Source: UBA7446 sp049596455
GTDB taxonomy: Bacteria > Bacteroidota > Bacteroidia > Flavobacteriales > Flavobacteriaceae
DNA length: 64,000 nucleotides
Assembly: GCA_049596455.1 (NCBI GenBank)
Contig: JBMYLP010000001.1
Span: 124,001 to 188,000 of the forward strand
Direction of reading: 5' to 3'
Shown here in pieces: positions 8,954 to 16,962 of the stretch (the first letter of the stretch is position 1; each line of letters begins with the position of its first letter). The translations under genes and the position numbers were made by a program. The notes beneath the pieces were generated by a model. The model made no database searches and was not told the origin of the DNA. It saw nothing but the letters and a program-made list of their open reading frames with translations.

Positions 8954-9622
8954 ATGCAGTTATCACCTCACATATTTCGCTTTTTTACGCAACTGTCGCA
9001 AAACAACAACCGAGAGTGGTTTGAGGCGCATAAACCCGAGTTTAAAACCTTAGAAACCTCCGTAAAGCAGTTTGGCGAAGCCTTAAAAGACCAGCTTAAC
9101 CAACACGATAGCATAGACCGTTTTAAATTGTTTCGCATTTACCGTGATGTGCGCTTTTCCAAAGACAAAACCCCTTATAAAACCCATTTTGGACTGACGT
9201 GGCACCGCACCAAACCCGAACTAAGGGGTGGCTATTATTTGCACCTTAAGCCCAACGATATTTTCCTTGCCTGTGGCTTTTGGGACCCCAACCCAGCAGA
9301 CCTAAAGCGTATCCGCCAAGAATTGGCAATGGACGGCGATGAATACCGCGATATTATAAACGCTCCTGCGTTTAAAAACGTTTGGGGCGAACTACAAGGC
9401 GAAGCCGTTAAAACCGCCCCCAAGGGCTATGCCAAAGACCACCCCAATATAGATTTGCTGCGGCATAAGCAACACCTGTTTAGCATACGCTATACCCAAG
9501 CGGAAGCCACCGCCCCCAACTTTTTAGACCGCCTAAACGCTGCCCTACAAGCCGTACGCCCCTTTGTGGATTTTATGAGTGCCGTGCTGACGACTAATGC
9601 GGATGGGGAAAGTCTGCTCTAA
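8954..9622 (+). CDS. DUF2461 domain-containing protein
   Basis: A 222-residue protein covering one DUF2461 domain. Diagnostic blocks are the opening FFTQLSQNNNREWFEAHKPE, FRIYRDVRFSKDKTPYKTHFG and GYYLHLKPND. No biochemical function is established for the family. It begins 3 bases after the M61 peptidase stop and is likely co-transcribed with it. It is the last core-like gene before the minus-strand accessory island. Confidence 0.88.
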   Translation: MQLSPHIFRFFTQLSQNNNREWFEAHKPEFKTLETSVKQFGEALKDQLNQHDSIDRFKLFRIYRDVRFSKDKTPYKTHFGLTWHRTKPELRGGYYLHLKPNDIFLACGFWDPNPADLKRIRQELAMDGDEYRDIINAPAFKNVWGELQGEAVKTAPKGYAKDHPNIDLLRHKQHLFSIRYTQAEATAPNFLDRLNAALQAVRPFVDFMSAVLTTNADGESLL

Positions 9623-9640
9623 GAAATGTTTTTACCTTGA

Positions 9641-9667
9641 TTTGCGGTGGAAAATTTCCACCGCAAA
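9641..9667. repeat. 27-base palindrome also present inside the ORF6N gene
   Basis: Two perfect 13-base arms (TTTGCGGTGGAAA / TTTCCACCGCAAA) around one base. The same 27-base palindrome occurs at 13440-13466 inside the ORF6N coding sequence. Read on the minus strand, this copy and the five bases before it would encode LQTLRWKFSTAN, close to LQSLRWKISTAN of the ORF6N protein. It could be a remnant of an ORF6N gene, a hairpin between convergent transcripts, or a repeat that marks the island edge. Confidence 0.7.
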
Positions 9668-9745
9668 GTTTGTAAGATATTGATATGTAGTATGATATAT
9701 AAGATTAAGAACGAGCAAGATGCGTGCGCTAGCGGGGGGCGATCG

Positions 9746-10279
9746 CTATTCGCGTAGTAATTTCAACAGTTCTTTCTTTTCTTCATTAGTAAAATTATCT
9801 TTAATGTAATTCCCAAAGGAAGTTGGTGTTCTTCGTAATCGAACTCTCTTTTTCTTAAATCCGCCTTCAATCATAGCTTTGTAAACTGATAATTTCCCGC
9901 CCAGCACTTTATCGAATAAATCTGGTCTTTTTGTTTCTAATAATTCCAAATTTCTTTGTTTGTCAGTTTTCTTAACTCTTTTCACATCAATCTTTAATTC
10001 TAATTGAACACTCTTTTGCTTACCCAAAGCTATTTCAACTTCATTATATCCTGAACAAATACCCTCAATGTCTTTAAAATTTACTTGTAATCCCCAAGGT
10101 CTGACTTCTTCAACAAAATTAGGGAAATAGTGAAATTCCTTTGGTTCTAATTTTTTAGGCGAAGGGTCTCTATATTTCCATTCTTCGGATTTAATTAAAT
10201 TTAAAATTAAATTTGGAATATGCTGATTTCTAAATTGATATTCTTTTAATTCCTCCTGTAGTTTTTTTATTGAATCCAT
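9746..10279 (-). CDS. Basic protein of unknown function, last gene of the defence-like island
   Basis: A 177-residue, Lys/Arg-rich protein without signal peptide or membrane segment. I do not recognise it as a whole. The start is helical (MDSIKKLQEELKEYQF). Around 114-137 the segment LETKRPDLFDKVLGGKLSVYKAM resembles the short helical motif RPDLxxKVxxGxxSxxxA seen in ParB-like and phage or plasmid DNA-binding proteins. A basic block KKKRVRLRRTP follows and the C-terminus is a charged helix. It lies 2 bases after the helicase stop, so the two are surely co-transcribed; a nucleic-acid-binding partner of the helicase is an inference. Composition is AT-rich like the helicase. Confidence 0.75.
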   Translation of the reverse strand: MDSIKKLQEELKEYQFRNQHIPNLILNLIKSEEWKYRDPSPKKLEPKEFHYFPNFVEEVRPWGLQVNFKDIEGICSGYNEVEIALGKQKSVQLELKIDVKRVKKTDKQRNLELLETKRPDLFDKVLGGKLSVYKAMIEGGFKKKRVRLRRTPTSFGNYIKDNFTNEEKKELLKLLRE

Positions 10280-10281
10280 AA

Positions 10282-11988
10282 TTAGTCAGATTTTAATGAG
10301 TGGTATAGCTGTTTAGCTAACTCAAGTTTTCTTTTGTATTCTTTTAAAGTGAATGATTTGCTACTGCTTGTTCCCATAACAGAATTTAGTTTCATGTGAA
10401 TTTCACTGTATTCAAGTCCGAAATCGTGATGAATTCTTCCAACAGCTTTTTGAATCAGCCTTTTGTATTCGTCTTTTTCCTCAGTGATAGTTTTAAGTTT
10501 AGGTGGTCTGTCATCTGGTGCTAAAAATCCGTTACTTTGAGTTCCAGCAATATTTAAAATATCTTTCCACATATTTAAAACCTTACTTTTGCTGACATCA
10601 TACTTTTTTGCTAAAAGTACTGCTTCTAAATCTTCTGATTGCGAAAACATAGTTCCTCCAAATACATTTCCACTACTTTCACTCGTGGCACTTAATACAA
10701 TGTCATCAATTGTTACTTGAATTGAATGACCACCACCTTCTCTTGGTTCTTTGGTCTCATTTTCAATTTCTGTCCGAATATGTCTAATATCATCTTCAAT
10801 CGACTGGGCATTTTCAATAAGAGGTTTGTATTCTGGAATGTACATAAAGCATTCATCTGCGTAGTTTTCTATGTGGTTCGGGTTTCTAACTCCTCTTCCC
10901 ATAACTTGAACAAACCTAACCATTGTTGTAACATTGGACGCATAAACAATTGTACGTATTCTTGAAATGTCCACTCCTTCAGAAACCATATTAATTGAAA
11001 TTATCCAAGTTCTATAACTTGTTTTAAATCGTTCAATTTTTTTGCTTGAATTTGGGTCATCACTCGTAACAAGCTCTGCAAAACCATCTCCAAATTCATT
11101 ATATATTCTTTCGTAAAGTGTTTTTGCGTCAGTAATTGAATTACAAACAATTAGTCCGGCATAATTCTCATTCCTAAATTCGTTTATTTCATTTAATTTT
11201 TCATTTGCTTTGAGAAACGTTTGATATACATAACAATCTGTATCACTTTTAACTGAAATGATATTGTTGTAAAGCTTTTTGATTTCAGGACCTGGAAACT
11301 CATTTCTTAACCTTTTGAATTCTCCAGTTGTTGTTTCTGCAAGCGATTCATTTCGTTGGAAAATTACTGGGCAGCAAACTTTATCTGCTACACTTTCTGC
11401 ATAACCATAGGTATAATCAGCTTGTAATTGATATATTTTGTTAGTTGGGTCTATTTCCCTGTAAGAGACAAATGGGATTTCAGAATTATCATTTCTATCA
11501 GGTGTTCCACTTAACAGTAAAACAAACCCACATTGTTCTCCAATTTCTCTAATTGCATCTCCCCAAGATTTGTCATTTCCAGCGTGATGAACTTCATCTA
11601 CAATTAAAATTACACGTTCATTGACATATCTTTTGAGAATTTCTAAATTTAAAGGATTTAGACTTTGGAAAGTAATACTAATCCCACTACAATCCCTTGG
11701 CCAACCGTGTTTAAACTGATAACCGTGGTCAACTTTAATTCCAAAATCTGACTGAAATTTTACACTCCAATTACGTTTGATATTTTCAGTCGGACTAACA
11801 ACTATAACAGAATCGTAATTCCCTGTTTTTTTCAGATGATTAAATGTATATGCTGAAAACATTGTTTTTCCAGAACCAACACCTGCAACTGCTAAAAAGG
11901 AATGTCTGCCGGAATCCCAGACTTTCATTAATTTATCAAAGCATTCTTGTTGCCATTTTCTTAATTCAATTTCGTTTGGACGCGTCAT
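10282..11988 (-). CDS. SF2 DEAD/DEAH-box helicase (restriction-type Res-like ATPase)
   Basis: A 568-residue superfamily 2 helicase/translocase. Visible motifs: Walker A AGVGSGKT (35-42), motif Ia VVSPTENIKRNW, DEVHH (131-135, motif II), SGTPDR (160-165, motif III), the RecA2 segment INMVSEGVDISRIRTIVYAS (332-351) and motif VI QVMGRGVR (361-368). This pattern matches Res/HsdR-like ATPases of type I/III restriction and related defence systems, but no PD-(D/E)XK nuclease is visible in the C-terminal 190 residues. It is the fourth gene of a five-gene minus-strand unit, 23 bases after the DUF262-HNH gene. Its AT content is visibly higher than that of the DUF262 gene. Confidence 0.9.
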   Translation of the reverse strand: MTRPNEIELRKWQQECFDKLMKVWDSGRHSFLAVAGVGSGKTMFSAYTFNHLKKTGNYDSVIVVSPTENIKRNWSVKFQSDFGIKVDHGYQFKHGWPRDCSGISITFQSLNPLNLEILKRYVNERVILIVDEVHHAGNDKSWGDAIREIGEQCGFVLLLSGTPDRNDNSEIPFVSYREIDPTNKIYQLQADYTYGYAESVADKVCCPVIFQRNESLAETTTGEFKRLRNEFPGPEIKKLYNNIISVKSDTDCYVYQTFLKANEKLNEINEFRNENYAGLIVCNSITDAKTLYERIYNEFGDGFAELVTSDDPNSSKKIERFKTSYRTWIISINMVSEGVDISRIRTIVYASNVTTMVRFVQVMGRGVRNPNHIENYADECFMYIPEYKPLIENAQSIEDDIRHIRTEIENETKEPREGGGHSIQVTIDDIVLSATSESSGNVFGGTMFSQSEDLEAVLLAKKYDVSKSKVLNMWKDILNIAGTQSNGFLAPDDRPPKLKTITEEKDEYKRLIQKAVGRIHHDFGLEYSEIHMKLNSVMGTSSSKSFTLKEYKRKLELAKQLYHSLKSD

Positions 11989-12011
11989 TTTATTAATTTT
12001 TAAATTATCGT

Positions 12012-13112
12012 TTATTTCTTCCCTTTTCTACGGTTACATTCTTTACACAACATCTGCCCATTGCTGAGTTCTGTTTTTCCGCCTCGGTGCCATGGGGTAA
12101 TATGGTCGGCTTCCATTTCGCCAATGGCAAAGGTTTCCTTACAAATAGGGCAGACGCCTTGCTGTTGTTCGTAGAGTTCCCGTTTTTGACTTTGGGTAAA
12201 GGCACGTACGTTTAGGTGTTTTTCTTTACCTGTAAGCACATAGGCATAAATCCCTTTCTTTTTAGTTACATCATCATCTTGCATGAGGCGCGAAATTTCA
12301 GTTTCTAGTTGGGCAGAATCCCAGGGCTGGTCTTTATGGGTATTGTACAGTTCGCCCCAGGCAATTCCTTTCATCTCTCGGCGATAGGTCGGAAATACTG
12401 CCTTAACCCAACTGATGACTTGCTGAAAATACAACCACAGCGCGTTGGCGTTGGGGTCGTTTTGGTGGTTAAGCATATATTCTTCGATATTTCCTTCCGA
12501 AAGCCAATCGATAGCGGTTTCCAAATACTCTTGGCGTATGGCAGAACCCGTCATATAATCGCTGCCCAAACCATAAGCAGGGCACCCACTTTTACTAAAA
12601 TACCGTTTGGCATCCGTAACCCAACTGCCCGAATAGACGGCATTACGCAGTTCTTGGTCAAATAGTTTTTCGCCTGCAATATTGATGGTGCGAAACCAAT
12701 TGAGTTTCTCGCTGGGGCTACCTTCACAGAAATACACCATAAGCGTATAATTTAAAATTTCTTCCTGTTCATCGTCTTGCAGACTGTTAAATTTTCTGGG
12801 TTGTGGTATATCGCCATAGACCACTGAAAACTCCTTATTAACAAACTGACAAATCGACACCGTGCGCTGTTGCCCATCGATGATTTCAAAATTTCCATCA
12901 TCTTTAACTGCCCAATACATGACGTTAAGCGGAAATCCTTTGCTAACCGTATGAATAACAGCATCACGTTGATGGTCTTTATAGACAAATTCCCGTTGGT
13001 AGGGGGGACGTATGTCCAATTTCCCGCCATAGCCCCGCACGCCGTCTTCTTGGTTATCTACATAGCCGGCAGTCAATTCCCGAATGGTAATTTCTTTCAG
13101 TTCAATATTCAT
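12012..13112 (-). CDS. DUF262 / HNH endonuclease (GmrSD-like)
   Basis: A 366-residue two-domain protein. The N-terminal DUF262 (ParB/Srx-like NTPase fold, as in GmrS) has RPPYQREFVY (35-44) and the signature DGQQRT (79-84). The C-terminal HNH nuclease has two zinc cysteine pairs, CPIC (321-324) and CKEC (356-359), flanking DHITPWHRGG (336-345). DUF262 proteins with HNH or DUF1524 domains act in modification-dependent restriction and other defence systems. It overlaps the ORF6N gene by 4 bases (ATGA). Nuclease activity is inferred from intact motifs; target and trigger are unknown. Confidence 0.92.
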   Translation of the reverse strand: MNIELKEITIRELTAGYVDNQEDGVRGYGGKLDIRPPYQREFVYKDHQRDAVIHTVSKGFPLNVMYWAVKDDGNFEIIDGQQRTVSICQFVNKEFSVVYGDIPQPRKFNSLQDDEQEEILNYTLMVYFCEGSPSEKLNWFRTINIAGEKLFDQELRNAVYSGSWVTDAKRYFSKSGCPAYGLGSDYMTGSAIRQEYLETAIDWLSEGNIEEYMLNHQNDPNANALWLYFQQVISWVKAVFPTYRREMKGIAWGELYNTHKDQPWDSAQLETEISRLMQDDDVTKKKGIYAYVLTGKEKHLNVRAFTQSQKRELYEQQQGVCPICKETFAIGEMEADHITPWHRGGKTELSNGQMLCKECNRRKGKK

Positions 13113-13666
13113 TTTTTTGCGTCTTTTTTAATGGTATGTTTGATTTTAAGCATGGCTAAATTCAATTCTATGGTGGTTTCACTAGCAGCATTGGGGTCAA
13201 ATTCACGGTTTAGAATATCACTAATAAGGGTGCCACTTTTTTTGACGAGCTTTTGTTGTTGATTTTTATCCTTTTCCAAAGCCAGTTGTTTCGCCACTTT
13301 ACCAAAGGATCGGATTTTATGGTAAGTTTCAATAATTTCTAGTGTGGCTTTAGTGGCTTGTTTAGATTTTAAAATGGTTGCCAACATATACAGTCCTTTC
13401 TCTGTAAAGACATAGGGCAGACTTCGTCTTCGCGATAAATTTGCGGTGGAAATTTTCCACCGCAAACTCTGTAACTCCCTGTTTGTCAATTGAATAACAT
13501 AGTCTTTTGGAAACTTTTTTGGATTGTTTTTTACGGCCTTATTCACGTCTCGTGTTTGTACACCATACAGCTTGGCTACATGGGTATCCAATACCACTTG
13601 TTTACGACGAAACGATACCAAGTAGTGCTCTAAAGGTTCTATGCGGCTCAACGCTTTTTTGCTCAT
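13109..13666 (-). CDS. ORF6N-domain protein (KilA-N-type DNA-binding)
   Basis: A 185-residue protein with an N-terminal ORF6N domain (about 10-105): RKQVVLDTHVAKLYGVQTRD, then FPKDYVIQLTNRELQSL and LPYVFTEKGLYMLATIL, followed by a helical Lys-rich C-terminal part. ORF6N proteins come from phages and mobile islands and are also found inside restriction-modification operons; a regulatory DNA-binding role is the usual guess. It overlaps the methyltransferase upstream and the DUF262 gene downstream by 4 bases each. A 27-base perfect palindrome lies inside its coding sequence. Confidence 0.88.
   Translation of the reverse strand: MSKKALSRIEPLEHYLVSFRRKQVVLDTHVAKLYGVQTRDVNKAVKNNPKKFPKDYVIQLTNRELQSLRWKISTANLSRRRSLPYVFTEKGLYMLATILKSKQATKATLEIIETYHKIRSFGKVAKQLALEKDKNQQQKLVKKSGTLISDILNREFDPNAASETTIELNLAMLKIKHTIKKDAKK
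13440..13466. repeat. 27-base palindrome within the ORF6N gene
   Basis: TTTGCGGTGGAAA, one base, then TTTCCACCGCAAA. It equals the palindrome at 9641-9667 downstream of the island. On the coding strand it encodes the LRWKISTAN part of the ORF6N domain. Confidence 0.7.
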
Positions 13667-14724
13667 AAGCGTTTGTTTTTGATTAGAATTCTTGCATAGG
13701 GAACTACAACCTCACTATTTTTTATCATATATAAATCCCCATCAACTGCCCCTCTTTTCTGTACTTCTTTTCTAAATTTTTTATGTTCAGGTTTATACGG
13801 TCTAACCCCAATTTCTAACCCAGAATTTGAAATACCTAAACCCAAAATCTCAAACTGCTCAGGATTGTATTTATCCAAAAAGGTAATGGGTACGCCCATG
13901 ACACCAGGGTAATCCATAGGTATTTCTTTGGTTTTGTCCACGTTTATGGCATCGTAATTGTCGTATTTGGGGTATTCTTCAGGGGTGTAGGGTTTGTATA
14001 AAATTAGGTCTTCGTGGCGTTTGTTATGATCTAAATTTGTAAACCACCTAACTCCTTTAACTCTTATAAATTTATTTCCATTTTCATCAATTCTATTTCC
14101 CGCAGCCTTTAATGGATAATCAAAAGGAACTCCAAATTCTCTGTCTCCGCTGTGAATACTTGGACCAAACCATAGTTTGTTTTCTTTTATAAGTGGAAAA
14201 ACTTCTTTGTAGGTAATAGCATTCATGTTTCCAATAATCACAAATTGTTTATCGTATGCTATAAGCTGGGCTACATATTCCCTAAAAAGGGAAAAGGGTG
14301 GGTTGGTCACCACAATATCGGCTTGCTTTAATAATTCTATACTTTCAGCACTTCTAAAATCGCCATCGCCCTTTAGGTATTGTACGCCAATTTCATTTAT
14401 ATCAGGGACACGGTTTTTGTTTTGGTCACCATGGTATTCCAAGTATATCGCACGTTCAGAGTCATGTGAGCTAAACAAATCACGGTTTTGGTTTTGGTAG
14501 CAAGTGGTAATCAGTTTTTTTAATCCTAAATCTTCGAAATTATAAGAGAAATAATGGAAAAAGTTACTCATACGTGGATCATCACAATTGCAATACACCA
14601 CTTTGTTTTTAAAGTGTGCTTTGTAATGTTTAAGCTCGTTTTCTATATCCGGCAGTTGGGTATAGAATTCGTCTTTTTTAGCGTTTTTGGCTTGGTGTAG
14701 GTTTTTATTAGCGTTTGTGGGCAT
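13663..14724 (-). CDS. EcoRI-family adenine-specific DNA methyltransferase
   Basis: A 353-residue protein of the EcoRI-methylase family. The start (KNAKKDEFYTQLPDIENEL, then KVVYCNCDDPRMSNFFHYF) is characteristic, and the catalytic motif IV of N6-adenine methyltransferases is intact as NPPFSLFREYV (about 140-150). It should use AdoMet to methylate adenine in a specific DNA sequence. No EcoRI-like endonuclease is adjacent; the following genes instead encode ORF6N, DUF262-HNH and helicase proteins. It is the first gene of the minus-strand unit, and inverted repeats lie directly upstream. Confidence 0.92.
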   Translation of the reverse strand: MPTNANKNLHQAKNAKKDEFYTQLPDIENELKHYKAHFKNKVVYCNCDDPRMSNFFHYFSYNFEDLGLKKLITTCYQNQNRDLFSSHDSERAIYLEYHGDQNKNRVPDINEIGVQYLKGDGDFRSAESIELLKQADIVVTNPPFSLFREYVAQLIAYDKQFVIIGNMNAITYKEVFPLIKENKLWFGPSIHSGDREFGVPFDYPLKAAGNRIDENGNKFIRVKGVRWFTNLDHNKRHEDLILYKPYTPEEYPKYDNYDAINVDKTKEIPMDYPGVMGVPITFLDKYNPEQFEILGLGISNSGLEIGVRPYKPEHKKFRKEVQKRGAVDGDLYMIKNSEVVVPYARILIKNKRL

Positions 14725-14738
14725 AAGGTTATGTTTTG

Positions 14739-14802
14739 CCCCAAATGTTTTAGTAAAACGCTGCTTATATATAGGCTAAGCGGTAGTACAGGAAATTTGG
14801 GG
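14739..14802. promoter_or_regulatory. Inverted repeats upstream of the methyltransferase operon
   Basis: CCCCAAAT (14739-14746) is repeated inverted as ATTTGGGG (14795-14802). Between them lie the palindrome GTTTTAGTAAAAC (14747-14759) and a TATATATA stretch. The block spans the expected promoter and operator of the minus-strand operon that starts at 14724. A site for the operon's own regulator is possible but not shown. Confidence 0.4.
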
Positions 14803-14807
14803 ACACT

Positions 14808-14847
14808 AAAAAAACCACCCATCCATTTTTGATGGGCAGGTGGTTTT
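14808..14847 (-). terminator. Terminator after the four-helix membrane protein gene
   Basis: Arms AAAACCACCCATC (14811-14823) and GATGGGCAGGTGGTTTT (14831-14847) pair with one bulged base and are followed on the minus strand by a T-run. It lies between the stop at 14856 and the methyltransferase start, isolating the island from transcription upstream. Confidence 0.8.
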
Positions 14848-14855
14848 GGGTTGTT

Positions 14856-15239
14856 TTATTTGGTTTTTCCTATGGTAAGTCCTACCACGCCACCCATTAG
14901 GGCAGTGGAGACCGCAGCAATGACAAGGTCGGTAACAAAGCGTTCTATATCAAGCTGCCCGTTAGAGGATGACATAAAGAAGTTCATGCTTAGCGCATAC
15001 AAAACTCCAAGAATCAAGCCTGCTTTTGCACCGCTTTTAAAGGTGCTTATCGATGCCCAACGCGCATACACAATAGAAAATATAAGGACATAAAAAAGAC
15101 ATCCTAAAAAGATAAACAGCATAGATTGTCCTTCTTGTGGAGGGTATAAATCCGTAAAAAGGATGCCGTAAAATAGCCATCCGAGTAAAAAATACACGAT
15201 GGTTCCTGTAATGGTCGAATAAATAATGGATTTGTTCAT
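14856..15239 (-). CDS. Four-helix integral membrane protein, function unknown
   Basis: A 127-residue protein with four hydrophobic segments: about 8-30, 40-62, 70-90 and 102-124, joined by short loops. The glycine-rich last helix (AAVSTALMGGVVGLTIG) and the topology recall small DUF1761-like membrane proteins, but I cannot assign a family. It ends in a strong terminator, so it is a single-gene unit. Confidence 0.75.
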   Translation of the reverse strand: MNKSIIYSTITGTIVYFLLGWLFYGILFTDLYPPQEGQSMLFIFLGCLFYVLIFSIVYARWASISTFKSGAKAGLILGVLYALSMNFFMSSSNGQLDIERFVTDLVIAAVSTALMGGVVGLTIGKTK

Positions 15240-15328
15240 AATATTGATTATTTGACACTAAAATATAAATATTATTTACAAAAACCGAACGAATAAGCTA
15301 AAAAACTGATAATTATTCAAATATTAAC

Positions 15329-15745
15329 CTACACTGCTTTTACCACCTGATGCGGCACCAAAAGTTGCATATTGTCTTGCAGTCGGCTAATAACCAAGTT
15401 CATCATCCGTTTGTTTAATTTAGAAGAATTGGTAATATACTGTTGGTACTCTTTAACAGTGAATTGCCCAATCAGCATGCCTTTAAGCGCGTTGCGAAAT
15501 TTTTGGTCTTTACAAATGGCGGTTTCGATGTATTGCAGTCTTTTCTCAATGGAAAGCTCATAAAAAACACCTTTGTGTTTGTTGGCATAATTGATAAATG
15601 CCTCCACAAGCAACGGATGCTGCAATTTAAGAATAGGGCGTATAGTGGTGTTTTGAAAACGTTCTTCATCAGACATGGTGTCAAACGTTTGGTGTTTCTT
15701 TATCTCGGGGCGAATGCGCAGTAGGTCGTTATGCCGGTCATTCAT
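15329..15745 (-). CDS. Conserved hypothetical protein (small soluble Bacteroidota family)
   Basis: A 138-residue soluble, mostly helical protein beginning MNDRHNDLLRIRPEIKK. The open frame runs 30 residues further upstream, but that part is not protein-like (MVLLKTYGKQKKCST...), so the internal ATG was chosen. Blocks such as EERFQNTTIRPILKLQHPLL, FRNALKGMLIGQF and LNKRMMNLVISRLQ look conserved in flavobacteria. Some databases may label such proteins glyoxalase; I see no glyoxalase fold or metal motif and leave the function open. Confidence 0.7.
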   Translation of the reverse strand: MNDRHNDLLRIRPEIKKHQTFDTMSDEERFQNTTIRPILKLQHPLLVEAFINYANKHKGVFYELSIEKRLQYIETAICKDQKFRNALKGMLIGQFTVKEYQQYITNSSKLNKRMMNLVISRLQDNMQLLVPHQVVKAV

Positions 15746-15905
15746 TGTTAAAATTGTTTTATTAAAAGTAACGGAGATTTCAATTCTGTTCGTACTGCAT
15801 TTTTTTTGTTTTCCATAGGTTTTTAACAACACCAATACTTCATGTTAAAGTAATCATTAGTTAATATAAATTTATTTAAATTGTAAGAATTAAAATTTGA
15901 TAAGC

Positions 15906-16838
15906 ATGAAAACTAAACTAACAATACTAATTTTAGCGGTAAGCACGATGCTTATGGCGCAAAAAAAGAAAAATGGTGCTATTTATATCGAACATCCTGC
16001 AAATCAGGTTGTGCTAGATTTCTTAGCAGCATTTTCTCAAAACGACAGTCTGGCTGTTGCAAACCTGATTGCAGATGATTATAAAGGCTATGATGGACTA
16101 AACATGAACCCGGATAGAGAAGTGACAACAAAAGCAGATCTTTTAGAGGCAATGAAAAATTGGAATAATTTGGTGTCGCACTTAAACATTGAACACACAT
16201 CAAGTGGCTATCCTGATGCGGTTGAGTATGACGATGCGCAATTTTCTGGAGGTACTTGGGTATATTCTTGGGAAAGATACACTGGAATGCACACCAAAAC
16301 GGGTATCAAACTCAACATGCCTGCACATTTTCAGTATGTGGTAAATGATGACAACAAAATTGTGTATAGTCGCTCTTATGTAAACAAAAACCCGTTTACT
16401 GCTATTCGTAGAAATTCAAATGAAGTTGTAGGTGGTACCGTGTATTCACATCATGAAAACATCAACAAGGTGCGAAAAATGATACATTCCTATGAGTTTA
16501 ACGACTTGGAAGGAGCCTATGAATACTACAACGAAGACACCAATTTTAAATGGGGTAGCATGGATTGGGATGCTGATCCTGTAGATTTAGAGGCTGCAAA
16601 AGCCTCAGATAAAGAGTTTTTGTCAATTTACACTATTAATAGCATGAACAATTCTTGGATTGAATACCAAGAAATGGAATCGGGTTGGAATTTTGTAGAA
16701 AGCTTTTGGCGTGTAGATATCACAAGAAAAGACAACAATAAAAATATTGTTTTAGGAGTGTATTTTACACATCTATTTAATGATGATAACGAAATTACGA
16801 GAGTTCGTAATTTATTTAATGCCGCAGCATTACAGTAA
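15906..16838 (+). CDS. Exported protein with two SnoaL/NTF2-like domains
   Basis: A 310-residue protein with a signal peptide (MKTKLTILILAVSTMLMAQ). The ATG at 15906 was chosen over an in-frame TTG three codons upstream. Two similar halves (about 30-160 and 175-305) each start with a helix of the VLDFLAAFSQNDSLAV or VRKMIHSYEFNDLEGA type, followed by strands with aromatic residues, the plan of NTF2-like folds in which an N-terminal helix packs on a sheet. The ligand or enzymatic role is unknown. A terminator follows. Confidence 0.72.
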   Translation: MKTKLTILILAVSTMLMAQKKKNGAIYIEHPANQVVLDFLAAFSQNDSLAVANLIADDYKGYDGLNMNPDREVTTKADLLEAMKNWNNLVSHLNIEHTSSGYPDAVEYDDAQFSGGTWVYSWERYTGMHTKTGIKLNMPAHFQYVVNDDNKIVYSRSYVNKNPFTAIRRNSNEVVGGTVYSHHENINKVRKMIHSYEFNDLEGAYEYYNEDTNFKWGSMDWDADPVDLEAAKASDKEFLSIYTINSMNNSWIEYQEMESGWNFVESFWRVDITRKDNNKNIVLGVYFTHLFNDDNEITRVRNLFNAAALQ

Positions 16839-16849
16839 ACAAATAGAAG

Positions 16850-16874
16850 ACCCTCATGTTAATGAGGGTTTTTT
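16850..16874 (+). terminator. Rho-independent terminator
   Basis: Stem ACCCTCAT / ATGAGGGT with a GTTA loop, followed by a T-run, 12 bases after the stop of the NTF2-like gene. Confidence 0.85.
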
Positions 16875-16962
16875 AATACTTTTTATTGACTGATAATTTA
16901 TGTTATGTTAAATTATGTTTGTGTTTAATAAATTAACTAAATTCGTGTAGGAATACTAAACC

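Noticed and set aside
12309..13262. Plus-strand open frames opposite the DUF262-HNH gene
   Set aside because: Sequence is low in recognisable protein features and fully antisense to a well-supported gene.
9746..14724. Prophage remnant, suggested by the ORF6N gene
   Set aside because: No integrase, structural or lysis genes and no direct repeats of attachment-site type were found.
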